This document shows positions 25,640-38,140 of a stretch of 64,000 nt of DNA, in pieces (the first letter of the stretch is position 1; each line of letters starts with the position of its first letter). The DNA is from Brachynemurus nebulosus. Its lineage: Eukaryota > Arthropoda > Insecta > Neuroptera > Myrmeleontidae. Made by a program: the position numbers and the translations under genes. The notes below the pieces were generated by a model. That model ran no database searches. It was not told where the DNA came from and saw only the letters and a list, made by a program, of their open reading frames with translations. The stretch lies in NCBI GenBank assembly GCA_035578155.1, contig JAPWDM010000001.1:83404650-83468649 (forward strand). Direction: 5' to 3'.

Positions 25640-27419
25640 TTTTTAATTTATAAACAAAACTATTCTTAATTATTAACTCTAAAAATAAAGAAAAGAAATT
25701 GATAATACAGAATCTCTAAAAGCAGGACCGGCGTGACCACATAGGTAAACTAGGTGACCGCTTAGGGCGTCAGCAATCGAGGGGCGTGAAAAATCTGGGG
25801 ACGTAAAAATTATAAAAGTACTGTACGAATTTTTGTTAACTGAATTCACTTTTCAAACGATTTTAATATTTATGTATTTTTATGTCAAAAAGGTTGATCG
25901 GGTACATCGTATCTACATCATATGGTCACATACAAATTGAATGATATTTTTTAGAAAAGTGTCAAAAAAAAGTGTCACTTTCATTATGTATTGTTGCTAT
26001 AAAATGAGTAACATCTGGCATGTTTTTATACCTTATTTCTTAAAAGTGTCTAAAAGACTTCTTAGTATGCCCCTTATTATAAAAAAAATCAATTAGTTGC
26101 ATTTTTACGAAATTAATAATAGCTTATACTGTCTTAAAGTACAAAAATTTGTTTGGTCTGCCTATATTTTTTTCACAATTAACTACAGAACATCTAAAAA
26201 TATACCTTAAAAAATATTTTTTGATTGGATATAAGAAAACCAAAAGATACATTATAATAATTATTTTTCCTTAAATCCATATTCCTGTGTATAACGCGCA
26301 GAATTTTAGGCTTATTTCAAGATTTTTTTCTATATCAAAATAAAATACAATCTTTTTAATTTTTTTATGTTTCTATTTGGATCTAAGATTGTACGAAAAA
26401 ATTTTTTCTTACTCAATTTTACAATGCTTTGTTTATGATTTTTGCGGTCAAAGTGAACTCAAAAAAACATGAGTGGGTGGTGGGCAGTAGATCTCCATTT
26501 GTAATGACCTAAAATGAAAAAATCAACCATATTCTCGTTTTATAAATTTGTCTCTGTCGTCCGAACTAAGATTAAACAAACAAAATAGGAGACTTTTAAA
26601 AAAAAATTCCAAATTTGTAATTTTTTTCATTGAAAATCGAGAAAAAATTAAGAAATTATTATTAAAAATAAATGATTCTAGTTCGCACGATAGCCACTAG
26701 TGTGTAGAACAACCTATTAATATTGTAGCTCGATCGGTTTATTAGAATTTCGTCTCTACTGCCCACCAGTTGAAAAAATGTAGTTCTAGGAAAACATGTT
26801 TAAAGTTTTAATAACAAATTTTTCAGAAAATATGTCATAATTACGAAAAAATATTTTCATAAAACATATATACTTACTAGACCTCAGACAAAATGAACCC
26901 TAACAGCGTCGGAATGTACAATATTTTGAACTGGGAAGCAATAATTTTTTTTGCTTTGGTCATAAACGAAATAAAAATTTTTAATTTTCTTTTAAAAGTC
27001 AATTTTATTGCTATGCACATTTTATTTTATAAGTACATATATGTATATCTAGGTCAGAGCAGATGTATATATTTTCCACAAAACAGTAAAATTTTTGGTC
27101 CCAGTTCACAAATATTATGCACTCCACTCACTCCAGCACTGTTAGAGATCAGTGTACTCCGTTCCCTGATACTTACCGACATCGGCTACACCTGATTCAT
27201 AGAATAACCCTTCCACTTCTTCGTAAGGATCACTTTCTTGCAGCGCTAACACTATATGCTATTCGCTATACGCTCGTCTATATACTATAACTTCGTAAGT
27301 AATTTGAATTTCGGTCTACAATTTTCACAGTACATTCTCAATGTATATTAGTAGTAGAAATATGGGGCTTTCAAAACCACCTCACCACCTCCCGATTTTT
27401 TCAGTGAGTGGAAAAGAGT
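25640..27419. other. AT-rich spacer, no gene recognised
   Basis: Frequent homopolymer runs and stops. The plus-strand frame at 26893-27195 shows no motif. The phrase CCACCTCCCGATTTT at 27386-27400 recurs inside the right arm of the TIR element at 57083-57097. Confidence 0.45.
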
Positions 27420-27429
27420 TTTCACGTCC

Positions 27430-27541
27430 AACCTAACCGAGCCTAACTAAACTTAGTGTAACCTAACGGCACCCAACGAAACTCGATGTAACCTAACCAA
27501 GCCCAACGAAATTTGATCTAACCTAACGGAACCTAAGCGAA
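27430..27541. repeat. degenerate AACCTAAC-rich repeat
   Basis: AACCTAAC occurs five times in about 110 bp, separated by related CCAACGAAA and GCCTAACTAAA blocks, giving an irregular repeat. It contains CCTAA, the complement of the insect telomere repeat, but is not a regular telomeric array. A similar phrase is at 63830-64000. Confidence 0.6.
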
Positions 27542-27971
27542 CTTACAAGTAACACTACCCATGTGCCAATCGCCAATCTTCTGGAAACTATACTGGTGTG
27601 TAGAATAGGCAAAAATAAGAGACCCGTATTTTTTTATCGGCCAAGGCCCACGTTCACGGGGAGAAACCAGCCCCTAAAGTAGGGGGTTCAAATCATATTT
27701 CTTAAGATATCTCTAAAACTATAAGAGATAGAGGAAAACTTTAAACTAACGAAATGTTCCTCTTTAAAAGACCTATTCACCTGTATAGGCTAAACCAGGG
27801 TCGGGTTTATAAGAGGGGCTGAAGGGGTGAAAATCAGGGTAAATTTTTTGTACAACTTGAGTGGTTCAATGTATCAAATTTTTACCATCATAAATAGAAA
27901 GAGCACCAAAAAATAGAAGATACGTGTTTTTGCGTTTTTCCGAAATATGTGTGGTATTCAATACATATAAC

Positions 27972-29114
27972 GTAAAAGCCCCTATACCGGAACACTATTA
28001 TTAAGTGTGTAATTAAACTAGCTTCTAAAAATTAATAAATAAATTAAACACCCATTTTTTTTCTTAATAAACATGAAAGTAACTTTTTTAATCCAATGAA
28101 TATGTTTTTAAGAAAATATTGATTTATGAATGTTTTTCTTTTACAAACTGGAAGCCCTCATACCGGAACGGAAAAAAAATATTAACACTAGAAATTAAAC
28201 ACCCATGAAATAAATTCTTAAACAAAGGATAAATAATGTATTTTATTCACATTTTATAATTATAATTCACAAATACTGCGATATAAATAATAAGTCATAA
28301 AAATAGATACCGTAAATTAGAATGAATATGCACGAACTCAGACTTCACACCGTATTTTTTTGTACTTCTTTTTTAAGTACCTATTCTTTAATATATTAAA
28401 AATTTATGCGAGGATAGTCACTTTATTATAGTAATCAAAAATTTTTGAAAATATCCCTGGATTTTGCAAAAATAACACAAGTCATGTAATTTATTTTCTA
28501 TGGTAATTTGGGGTCAAAAGAGACGGTCAGAGGGTAAATAGGGCCGAAACGGAGGGCTAATCAAAACTCAAATTGACATATAACATAATTTAGTTACTGA
28601 AGTAATTATACTTCATGATTTTGTGTAGAAATAAACACAAAAACTATATTAAAGTTTATAAAGTATAGAAATATCATACTGAATCTGTTTATAAAAATAT
28701 CAAATGACTTGATAACCTTGAAAGTACTCTGTTCTATGTTCCAATACATTGTAAATAATAAACAAATATGGAACACCATATATTAACGCTCAAGTCTATT
28801 AATATTCCAATACATTTTTAATCCGTCTACAATCATCTCCCCCCTTATACTAATATAGCGTCCCTATTAACGCATATACTGTCCGTATTCATCCCTTCTC
28901 CGTCCCTGTTAACCTCCAACTTAACCCAAATATCAAGTCCTCATTATTTCCTCTGAATAAAAAATAAAAACAACTAAAAACTTTCTTCAGATATGTTTCA
29001 AAATAACAAAAATTTCGATTAAACAACAATTTATTAATAAGAGCACCAAAATAAATAGTTTTTAGATAAAGTTTTTAGAAATAGCACAAAAAATAGCACT
29101 GTTTAAAGTCCTGT

Positions 29115-29197
<83 letters not shown>

Positions 29198-29855
29198 CGC
29201 CTAGTATCAAAATCTACTCAATGCACTTTTCGAATTTTTTGATTTTTTAGGGCCATTAATTTTTAAACGCAACAAGGCATATGCCCCTTAACTTTTTTGT
29301 TGTAATTTTAACTGCTTACTAAAGAAATCTGCAACTGAAATATAACATAATTTTCAAATCCTGCTAAATACCCATACAAAACCTATATTTTAGATTTTAA
29401 CCGTTCAAATTTTAATTGTTTCACTGACATGCGGGACGTATGAAGTATAAAATTATGTTTTCACGTAAAATTTGTATTTTAGTATTTATCTAAAATTTTA
29501 AATAATGAAATCGTAGATGTAAATGAATTACTAAGTAAGCACTTTGGTTTTAAGTGACAAAATGAAAATAGTTTACAATATTACAAAACAAATTGTATCG
29601 TCTAACCCTGATACATCCAATATTGCTGAATCAAGTTTTTTTTTAATAAATTTCCCTTATAATTTCTGTTTTAAAACGCACTTTATATAAATGTTACTAT
29701 CAAAACCTAATAAATTCAAATAATTTTGATCAAAAAAGCCTTTTCAATTTAAATTCACCTCGCATTTAAAGTTTCCTTACTTAATTAAAGAAATAAATAT
29801 GTAAATGTCAAAATTGTTCCAGTATTAGATACCGTTCCACAAAGGGGGCTTTTAC
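27972..29855. mobile_element. inner element with AAAAGCCCC/GGGGCTTTT ends
   Basis: The left end GTAAAAGCCCCTATACCGGA pairs with the right end (GGGGGCTTTTAC at 29844-29855). The left 200 bp also occurs at 2764-2990. It lies inside the larger inverted-repeat unit and is non-coding. Confidence 0.6.
29119..29194. repeat. (TA)n microsatellite
   Basis: A pure TA tract inside the nested inverted-repeat element. Confidence 0.95.
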
Positions 29856-30256
29856 CCTAGATATAAAAATTATAGAAAATTAGTAACCAAATATACACAT
29901 CTACTGCTAAATTACCAATTAAGTAAGTACTGAAAAATACGTACAAAAAAATTTACCCCGATTTTCACCCCTTCAGCCCCTCTTATAAACCCGACCCTGG
30001 TTTAGCCTATACAGGTGAATAGGTCTTTTAAAGAGGAACATTTCATTAGTTTAAAGTTTTCCTCTGTCTCTTATACTTTTCGAGATATCTTAAGAAATAT
30101 GATTTGAACCCCCTACTTTAGGGGCTGGTTTCACTCCGTGAACGTGGGCCTTGGCCGATAAAAAAAAATACGGGTCCCTTATTTTTACGTATTCTGCACA
30201 CCAGCACAGTTTCAAGAAGATTGGCGATTGGCACTTGAGTAGTGTTACTTGTAAGT

Positions 30257-31407
30257 AGTTTATATTTTATATTAGTCATTTTCCAACTATTTTTAGAACG
30301 ACACATCTTTTAGCTAGATCTATAAATCTTGCTCTATAGTTATACTACGTTTTTCGTGCCTTTATAAGGTTCATTTTTCCTCAAAGTTACTGACTAATGT
30401 AATTTTTGTAAGAAATTTTCAAAACTAAGTGTTGTTTTTGTAGAAAAACCAGAAAAAAATATTTTCCTTTAATTATAATTTTGTTTTTAAATTGCTTATT
30501 GCTGCAATATATTATTTGTTACTTTGGGATCATTTAAGCATTACATAAACATAACTGAATTTACACCACCATCACCTTGTAAAGAAGAATAAATGTGTCT
30601 ATTAAAAGAAATTTGAAATTAAAAGTATATTAATTTCAAATATTTAAATATTATTAATTGGAAAAATTTTCATTATTTTCTACATTTTCTCTGCTAACTC
30701 TGTTTATCAGTAAAATTAAGAAAAAATTTCACACTTAAGTTGGCTCACCTAATATATGAAAACTACTTGAATAGCACTAAAACCAATTTTTTACAATTTT
30801 TAACAAAAAACTTATTCAGCTTTAAAATGAATTTAATATAAAAAAATTACAATAAACGAAAAAGAAACAGAAATAATAATAATAAACTCAAATTTCGTCT
30901 CCCGAACTATTATCTGAAGAATCGATATCATTTCTTCTGGTGTGACTTTCCTTTTGACCTTTTAATGTTTCATAAAAACAACAGCTCTCAGGACTTAGAA
31001 CTTTAAAGAGTCTTCTTATGTCCTTCATTTTAAAGAAATTAATTTCTAATGGTCCAGAATAAAGTTGATTTAATATTAATAGATTTGAGCGTTACTTTAT
31101 GGTATTCCATATTTGTAAATAATAAACAAATATTTTACTTTGCAAAATACCACTTTTATTTTTGAAACTGTGACAATATTGTTTCGAACCGTTACTTCAT
31201 TTTCAAACAGAATAAAAATTATATTCGATACATGCCTTTATATACTAATTTTATCTACCTATACTTATGAAGGGGAGTGGTATATGGTGTGGAAGTAGAA
31301 AGAGCGGGGGTAGTGGGAGAATCCGAAAAACAAGAAAAACAAGATTACATTGAAATTGACAAACAAACAATATTACAGAAAAATACAATTTTAAAAGTTT
31401 AATAGAA
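30257..31407. other. AT-rich spacer
   Basis: No gene is seen. About 55 bp near 31072-31130 is an inverted, imperfect copy of 28745-28805, sharing a GTAAATAATAAACAAATAT-type core, which suggests another degraded repeat. Confidence 0.45.
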
Positions 31408-31958
31408 TTATAATATTGAAAATAAAGTTGAACTGTAGATATCGGTGTAGTCATTTAAAAGGTGATCGGAGTTATGTTTATTTATTTCTATTGCTTCTAG
31501 GATTGTTAACTTCTGTCCTTTGTTTGCCTCGTGTAGCACGGTAATTTCCCGTTCTGGTGTGTCTCCGGTGTCAATTAAATGCCTCGCAAAAGTAGAGTCG
31601 GATTTCTTATTCCTATAGAATCTGAAATGCTCTGCTCTCCGGGTTTCAAAGTTTCTGCCAGTCTGACCGATGTAAAAACTATTACAGTCTTGGCAGTTTA
31701 ATTTGTAGATACCCGATTTTTTAAGTTTATCAATTTTTGTTTTATTGTTATATATTAATTTCCTAGATTAAAGCCTGATTTAAATGCTATATTTATGTTT
31801 GATTTTTCTAGAATTTTTTTAATTTTATCCGATATATTACCAAAATATGTTATAGTTTTAAAGGTAGTTTTAAGTTCTGGTTTAACGGAGGGGTAAATTT
31901 CTTTTAAAATTTGTTTAAATTCTTTCTTAGCTATTAATTTATCGATTAAGTTTGAATT
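31408..31958 (-). pseudogene. Penelope-like element fragment with GIY-YIG endonuclease domain
   Basis: Minus-strand translation from about 31765 down to a stop at 31408 gives SGIYKLNCQDCNSFYIGQTG followed by an R-x8-EH region, the GIY-YIG endonuclease signature (GIY, YIG, downstream Arg and Glu-His). Upstream (31765-31958), in a shifted frame, lies the typical linker of Penelope-like retroelements (TYFGNISDKIKKILEKSNI and IAFKSGFNLG). One frameshift near 31763 separates the two. The reverse-transcriptase part is missing, so this is a 5'-truncated copy, as is common for this class. It ends at a 10-bp tandem repeat. Confidence 0.85.
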
Positions 31959-31960
31959 AT

Positions 31961-32000
31961 TATTCGCTATTATTCGCTATTATTCGTTATTATTCGCTAT
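31961..32000. repeat. four tandem 10-bp TATTCGCTAT units
   Basis: Four units of TATTCGCTAT, one with a T for C change, adjoin the broken end of the Penelope-like fragment. Confidence 0.85.
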
Positions 32001-32168
32001 TATTTTTATATTTCAAAATATACATTTATTAAATTATCATTTTATTAGTCGAATTTTCTCCGAAAAATTAGACTTATACAGTCTATACGATAAGAGCTGC
32101 GAGAGGCGAGAGTAGGGGCGCTATCCGTTTTCGGACCCGTAGAACACGAATATGTAGAAAAAAAAATG

Positions 32169-32172
<4 letters not shown>

Positions 32173-32214
<42 letters not shown>
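32173..32214. repeat. (TA)n microsatellite
   Basis: A short pure TA tract. Confidence 0.9.
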
Positions 32215-32216
<2 letters not shown>

Positions 32217-32569
32217 CCGCCACCTTTTAATTTGTGTAGGGCCCCCCTATGGAAGTTAAGAGATGAAATTTGGTAAATGGGGCTCATTTTCGAGGCACCT
32301 CATACTATCAAAGTGGGGTCAAATTTTGGGCAAATTTTTTTTCTGACCCGACCTTTAAAGGGGTGGTGGAGGGCGGAAAAGGAATAAAACTTTTCCAAAC
32401 CGGTTTTAAATAATGTTTCGGTCAATTATCTACAACATATCCAAAATTCAGCTTCCTAGGATGATATGGTGGGAGTAGAGGGGGGAAAAACGATTTTCGC
32501 TGGATCTAACAGGCCCCCAGCCCCCCAGAATTAACGTAGAGGGTTGAAATTTGGTGTGTTGATAAAGTT
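32215..32569. other. GC-richer repeat-like sequence leading into repeat copy 2
   Basis: Contains phrases such as GAGGGTTGAAATTTGG, like the sub-repeat phrase of the adjacent 1.15-kb repeat. It is probably part of a longer version of the same family. No coding is seen. Confidence 0.5.
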
Positions 32570-33716
32570 CGTACCTAGGTTGTGCTTTTTGGAGGTTTTA
32601 ATATTTTACCCCCACCCCCCTCATTTTTAAGCTACAATTTCATGCATTTTCGACGTTTTCGAAGTTTGTACCACTTGCACAGGTCACCCGAATAAACCTA
32701 GAGGGCTGAAATTTTGTATTCAGATTGAGTTAGTATCAAGGGGGTGCCTTTTGGGGGTCTCGACTTTTAACCCCCACCCCCACCATTTTTATACCCAACA
32801 GAACATGATTTTTCTTGTTTTTTAACAGTTTCGTTCGGGTCAAAATCTCCCCAAATAAACCTAGAGGGCTGAAATTTGGTGTACAGGTTAAGCTAATAGC
32901 CAGACACTGTTTTTTGGAGGTTTCAACTTTTAACCCTTACCCCCACGATTTTTACGCCAATATTTCCTTAATTTTTTTGCTTGTTTTCTAACACGTCTAG
33001 AGACTCCATAAGGAAACCTAGAGGGCTGAAATTTTGTACGTGTATTCAGTTAGTATCCAGCTAGTACCTTGTAGGGAGTCCACATCACTTTTCCCCCCAC
33101 TTCTCCCATTTTTACATCGGAATTGAATGCTATTGTTAAATGTGTTTTAAAAGCATTATGTTTATTCTAAATACAAGTAGGCGAATAGTAATTTTAAAAA
33201 ATTTAAAAAAAAGTGAACTTTTTTTATGACAAATGAAATACATACATATTAAGTAATTTAAAAATGTTATTAAAGTCACTGTTTATTTATAAATTAGGAA
33301 TTTTGGATTTTTAGTATTTATAAAATAGAAATTTTGGATTTTTTTGGAAAGAAAAAATATCTTTATAAAGGCCTTCCAGTTTACTATTGAAGGTCCTTTT
33401 TTAATATTTAAAACTAAAACATAAAGGCAATTAGCGGATAAACATGGGCAGGAATGTCCTCGTACGAATTGTGTTGGTTTTTTTTCTGCTACCTGTTTTC
33501 GGCACAAAATTGAAATTTACTGAGATACAGCCCTTAAATACTTAAAACCTTTTTTTAAAGCCTCGATCAGCCGAACACTCATCACCAGTTTTGAAACCAA
33601 CAAAATGACAATTCGGTTGTAGACTTTCAATCACATTTCGCTTGTAGACATTCAATACCGAAGATGAAGGGGAAAATTCGACTACCGTGATGGGGCCCCG
33701 CTGCTCACGGCGTTTT
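32570..33716. repeat. dispersed 1.15-kb repeat, copy 2
   Basis: Matches 890-2045 in the same orientation, including the degenerate CCTAGAGGGCTGAAATTT-type units and the unique second half. The match ends at the GCTGCTCACGGCGTTTT block. This copy has extra related sequence to its left, so copy 1 may be truncated at that side. Confidence 0.75.
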
Positions 33717-34707
33717 AATAAATTAGCCGTACCCGTGACATTGTTCACGCGAAACGTTGAGTAGTTTCTTTTTCCAATTTGTAGTTTCTTGCAACACAAA
33801 ATGCATTAAATTGTCTCCAAATTGACAATTGTGTATTTATTGTATTTTTCGGTACACAATTAGCAACATTTTTTTTTTATTTAAAATTCAAAAAAATTTC
33901 CAAACTACAAAATTTATTTACAATTTTTGTTACTATAGTTATGAAATTTTTTATGAAATATGTAAATTGGCGTAATGTGTGTAGATGCTCAAAGTAGTTT
34001 TTCCATTTTCCCGTGGCAATGAGACATTTTCGCGGAATAAAAAGTATCTTAGATGTTGACTCAGGTAAAAAGTTATCATCACACCAAATTTCATTAAAAT
34101 CCGTCCAGTAGTTTTTACGTGATGCGTGAACAGACAGACAGATAGACAAAGACAGATTTACAGTTTTATTATATGTATAGATAAATAAATACAAACAAAA
34201 TACATAATCTTGAACTTAAATTTTTATATGCTCATTAATTTTACATATAAGACGCTACTGAAATGAAGGGTCAATCTAACCTGTATTTTAATTTTTACAT
34301 AATTTTATTTTTTGCAATATTTTTAAAATTTTTGTCATTATTATCACATATTTTAACTAAATTATTTACGTAGAATGATTCCTTTTTCGGCATTTCCTTT
34401 ACTTTGTGTAATGTCAAAATTGGTATTTTTCCGCTTATTATAAATCTGTTTTTTTAAATTAAAAATTTAGAAAAATTAACAAATTTTCGCTAGAAATGGT
34501 TGATTTTGATAAATACAATATTTACTTACCCAAATATTATATTTACGGTGTATTACGTTAACTAATTTTTTTTTAAATTTAATTTTTTGTAGGACTAGAT
34601 GTTTAGTGCTTATTTGCACGTGCTCTAGTGTATATTTACTCTTTTGTTTTTTATTTTTTGTGGTACATTCAAAAGAATCTACGTATTCATTCTAACATAT
34701 CATATTA
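33717..34707. other. AT-rich spacer with a LINE/SINE-like tail
   Basis: 34078-34185 contains CAAATTTCATTAAAATCCGT followed by CCAGTAGTTTTTACG and a CAGACAGACAGATAGACAAA run, the widespread 3' tail of RTE-type LINEs and their SINEs in insects. The rest shows nothing recognisable. Confidence 0.55.
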
Positions 34708-34916
34708 CAGTCGTGCCTCAACTTATTGACAATTTAAGTTATTGACGATGATCGTAGTTTACCTTAAGTTATAGACAAATCATATGTATGTACCCAAGGT
34801 CATACGTGCTGTGTCGTAGTGTGGTAGTGCGTACATATAGATGGTTTGTCTATAACTTGAGGTAAACTACGATCATTGTCAATAAGTTAAATTGTCAATA
34901 AGTTGAGGGACGACGG
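34708..34916. mobile_element. 209-bp Tigger-type MITE, nearly a full palindrome
   Basis: The left end CAGTCGTGCCTCAACTTATT is mirrored at the right (AATAAGTTGAGGGACGACGG), and TA lies outside both ends. The arms of about 75 bp are almost fully complementary, leaving a short centre with the phrase GTGTGGTAGTGCG. It is non-coding. The CAG start, the TTGAGG-like terminus and the TA target fit the pogo/Tigger group. Confidence 0.85.
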
Positions 34917-35583
34917 TATATTATATCTTGTCTCTCTCTTAAGAAATAGTCTCCACCCATATTCTTCTATATCAATGATTAGTTGTCATAATAGTGTATC
35001 AGTTTGGATTTTCATTATAATAATTCATGACTATCAACGTGCTAATAGTAAGCTATACATAACTTCTATAAATACAGCGCGTTTTCTTCTAAATAGAAAC
35101 GATCCATGATCTTTATATCCAAATCTATCCCTTCCATTTTCCCTTAATCGTTCTTATTAATCCACACCGTACATATAGTCTATACAATCTATATCTCTAT
35201 CATGCATATGGTATTGTATATATACGCCCCTTACCTCATACACTCGTCATTCATAAAAATCGTTCCGTTTTAGTTGAATATCAACCGTAACTACTACTTA
35301 ATTATACATTTATAAGCAAGTTTAAATGAAAGAGAGATATGAAGGGGTAAGTACTCTAGAGCGGTCATAAGGATATTTTATTTTTTTCGGTGTTGCACCC
35401 ATCTGATCTGAATGCACTTTTTAGTGATAATAGTAAACATACTAAGCTACTTTAGATATTTTTTCTGTGATGTACCTCTACGAGAACTATGGAAAAAAAA
35501 TAAGAATTTTTAATTTTCAATTTTTTTAGGTGGTAGAAATTGTTAGATAATTCTGTAAAAATTACAGAATATAGCACAACGTA
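34917..35583. other. no recognised feature
   Basis: AT-rich sequence without a gene-like frame, ending where the truncated CsRn1-like element starts. Confidence 0.45.
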
Positions 35584-36630
35584 CTATCTAATAAACAGTC
35601 TTGGTTTTATCAGTCCTCGGAAAACTGTAGCGATGTGCCTCTGAAATGTTTGGGTGGCGTTTTTCAAGCCGAAGGGCATGACCAGGTACTCAAATAGCCT
35701 CCATGGAGTTATGACGGCTGTCTTCTGTACATCACCGTCGTGCATAGGTATTTGATAGTAGGCTCGGTCTAAATCCAATGTTGAAAACATGGATTTCCCA
35801 TAAAGAAGTGGAAAAAGGCTCTGAAGCTGCGGTGGTGGATACTTGTCCGGCTGGGTGATAGCGTTCAGTTTTTGATAGTCGCCGCATAATCTCCAACCAG
35901 AATTCTTTTTAGGTACAATGTGAATGGGGCTTGCCCAGGGACTGCTTGAAGGTTGCATGATACCTTTGTTAAGACAATGCTGAATTTCTTCCCTGGCGGC
36001 GTCAGCTTTTGGCCCTGTGAGCTTTCTGCACTTGGTGAAAACTGGATGACCATGGGTGATAATTCTATGAGCGTAATCTTTCTTTTCAAGAACTGCAGAA
36101 ATGTTTAAATTCGGTTTTGTTACATCAATGAATTCCGCTAGTAGATCGGAGCAGGCCATGTTTGAATGAATTTTGGAAATGCTGGAATGATTGGTTTTGA
36201 TGATTTCGCCTTTTGAAGATAGGTGCGTGGTGGAGTCAATGATTCGTTCGTTTTTTAGGTCAACCAGCAGGCTGAAATGTTTCAAAAAATCGGCCCCTAT
36301 GATGGGTGTCGGTACGTCGGCGATGAGGAAAGACAATAATAGCTTTCTTCTTAAAGTCTGGAGAAAAAAACTCTGAAGCCATACGTTTTGATTTGTGATG
36401 AGTTGGAGAGCAAGGGAAACGGCGGCACCAGAATCGATTAAAAACTTTAAATTTGGCTTCTTGTCAAACAGGTGAAGGCGGGGCTCTATGGGTGTAGATG
36501 AAAAAGCATCGCTGTCACACATGGCCCCTACTGTTAACAGCGACCGGTGTTTCCCTGAATTGATTGGGTGAATGAGCACGGAGCTGTGCAGCACCGGGCA
36601 CTGTTGCCATACCTTCTGTGGTAAAAACAT
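35584..36630 (-). pseudogene. pol: CsRn1-like pol (protease and partial RT)
   Basis: The frame begins in the gag-pol overlap. It shows the aspartic protease motif LIDSGAAVS near 36440, a linker, then RT blocks: a KGIMQPSSSPWASPIHIVPK region, GWRLCGDYQKLNA, FSTLDLDRAYYQIPM (first catalytic Asp) and [15 protein letters not shown]. It stops after GLIKPRLFIR, just before the position of the YxDD catalytic loop. RT and everything downstream are therefore non-functional. Confidence 0.87.
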
Positions 36631-37470
36631 ACTTCATTTCGAGTAGGCGAAGGAGTGACGTTCGTGCCTCGTGACGGTGATTTTGATTGGCGTATTTGAA
36701 GTTTCAGAGTTCTGATTTCTTGTAGGATATCAGCGGTTACTTTCTCCACATATTCCACCCTAGCACGTAGAGTAGACGTTTCATGTGTTAGTGCGTCGCG
36801 ACAGTCTGTGGTCGACGCGGCCATGACGGAGTTGTCTCGTGAAACCTTGGGAATAATACGGTCTGCCATTTTGACCAGCTCATTGAGACCTAGATCATCA
36901 GACATCGCTAGGAAAGGTGGTAACTCTAGTGGTAGCTTTTCAATCCACAGTTCATGAATTGCAACATCTGTGAGGTTCTGTGCCGCCATGTCTTGCATCT
37001 TGCGTAAAAGTTGTGATGGCTTTTCGAAACCTAGTGGAATTCCTTTCAGTACTTGTCGTAGTTTTTCTTTTTCAGGTATACCGAAGCGTTCAATGAGAGT
37101 GGCTTTAAGATAATTGTACTTGTCTTGAGCTGGACGACGTCGTACAACGTCGGTGATTTGCTGTGTGATCGGACCGTCAAGGGCTCTTAGCACCGAGTAA
37201 TATTTAATGTCATCATTGTCTATTCTTGAAGCGGCGAATTCAGTTTCTACCCGAATGAATCATAAATCGATGTTCTGTGGATCGTAAGGTGGGAGATCCG
37301 GACGTCGGTTGGTGCATAGGAGTGCTTCTAATGTCTTCCATGTTGCTGCTCACTTGTTGGCTACTTTGTTTTTGAGCCCGATTTGATTGTTTACGAGTTG
37401 ATTTTTTATTGTTGTCACTTGAACGCACTTTGGCACTGTTGATTGTCTTTGGTGAAGTGTTGTCAGGCAA
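36534..37470 (-). pseudogene. gag: CsRn1-like gag, broken
   Basis: The main open part (36534-37193) keeps the capsid-like region (VLRALDGPITQQITDVVRR, RFGIPEKEKLRQVLKG) and the zinc-binding stretch CFYHRRYGNSARCCTAPC. Upstream the coding sense continues past a TGA at about 37256 and needs a frame change to join the N-terminal Ser/Asn-rich frame at 37240-37470. So at least one stop and one frameshift break the gene. Confidence 0.83.
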
Positions 37471-37563
37471 AACACTTATTGAGGAAAAACAAATGGTAAC
37501 GAATGGCTTCTTAAAGTGGCACGTGGTGAGTTAACTTTTTGGTTATCCGTTCCAATCGATGAA

Positions 37564-37574
37564 CGGGGTCACCA
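37564..37574 (-). other. primer-binding site, tRNA-Trp type
   Basis: On the minus strand TGGTGACCCCG follows the LTR end by two bases. It matches the complement of the tRNA-Trp 3' end as I recall it, the primer known for the CsRn1 clade. Confidence 0.6.
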
Positions 37575-37576
37575 AT

Positions 37577-37820
37577 TGTGAGGTTTATTTGTCACAAACA
37601 CACAATAATACTTCTTAAATGAATACAAAATGAATATTTATTAAAGTATTAAAGAATTTACACCGATTGGAATATAGCTTATATTTTTCACAGTATTGCT
37701 GTTGTCGCGCCATTCAAAGAATTGTCATTGTCGGCTTTATTCCCTGACGTTGTTCCTTTTTAGTTCCTTCGTGTCCCGCACACAGCGCTCGTGCTGTTTA
37801 CTGGTACCAACCTCGCCACA
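37577..37820 (-). repeat. 5' LTR of the CsRn1-like element
   Basis: 244 bp running, on the minus strand, from TGTGGCGAGG to CCTCACA, with TG...CA ends and an AATAAA-type signal near the end. No second LTR copy is present in the window. Confidence 0.7.
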
Positions 37821-37870
37821 GTGAATATATACATAACACAGCATTTTAAGCCGCCATATTGCAGGACGAG

Positions 37871-38140
37871 TTAACATATCTTACAAGGAGAGAGCACGAC
37901 CTGGAAAATTGACTTCTGGATGAGATTTCGCAGGATTATAGTCCCTCCAAAGATTAATTAATTGTGAAAATATAAAGACCCATTGGCCAGTCAATTTCGA
38001 AAAAAATGCTTTCAAAATTCTAGCTTCATTTACTGAATGTTTATATACGAATTATTTGTGTGTCAAATCAACGATTAGGTAGCCCAGTCAGCAGCTTGCT
38101 AGACTGGCAACTAGAGTGCACCGGTTCGATTCTAAAATTC
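37871..38140 (+). repeat. tRNA-like repeat, left inverted copy
   Basis: About 270 bp matched in inverted orientation at 61905-62170, with an estimated 85-90% identity by eye. The inner end resembles a tRNA: an A-box-like TAGGTAGCCCAGTCAGCAGC and a B-box-like GGTTCGATTC about 40 bases later. Unlike a normal SINE, the shared sequence extends about 200 bp upstream of the tRNA-like part. The pair brackets the LINE and the nested elements. Confidence 0.75.

Larger units (their letters stand above)
27541..30256. mobile_element. 2.7-kb unit bounded by 315-bp inverted repeats
   Basis: The left arm 27541-27854 is repeated inverted at 29941-30256 with few differences. The arms contain GTGCCAATCGCCAATCTTCT, AGGGGCTGAAGGGGTG and GGGTCGGGTTTATAAGAGGG. 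The interior holds a second, inner inverted-repeat element and a TA tract. No transposase frame is present. The frames in the arms do not look coding. Confidence 0.8.
35584..37820 (-). mobile_element. CsRn1-like Ty3/gypsy element, 5' half only
   Basis: On the minus strand the order is LTR (37820-37577), primer site, gag, then pol through the first half of RT. The sequence ends at about 35584 within RT, before the YxDD motif; RNase H, integrase and the 3' LTR are absent. Gag has the unusual Cys-His zinc finger of the CsRn1 clade and the primer site fits tRNA-Trp, which that clade uses. It is a truncated, non-autonomous relic. Confidence 0.85.

Noticed and set aside
30118..30306. 62-codon minus-strand frame
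   Set aside because: Lies mostly within the right arm of the 27541-30256 inverted repeat and the arm copy on the other side does not keep it clearly.
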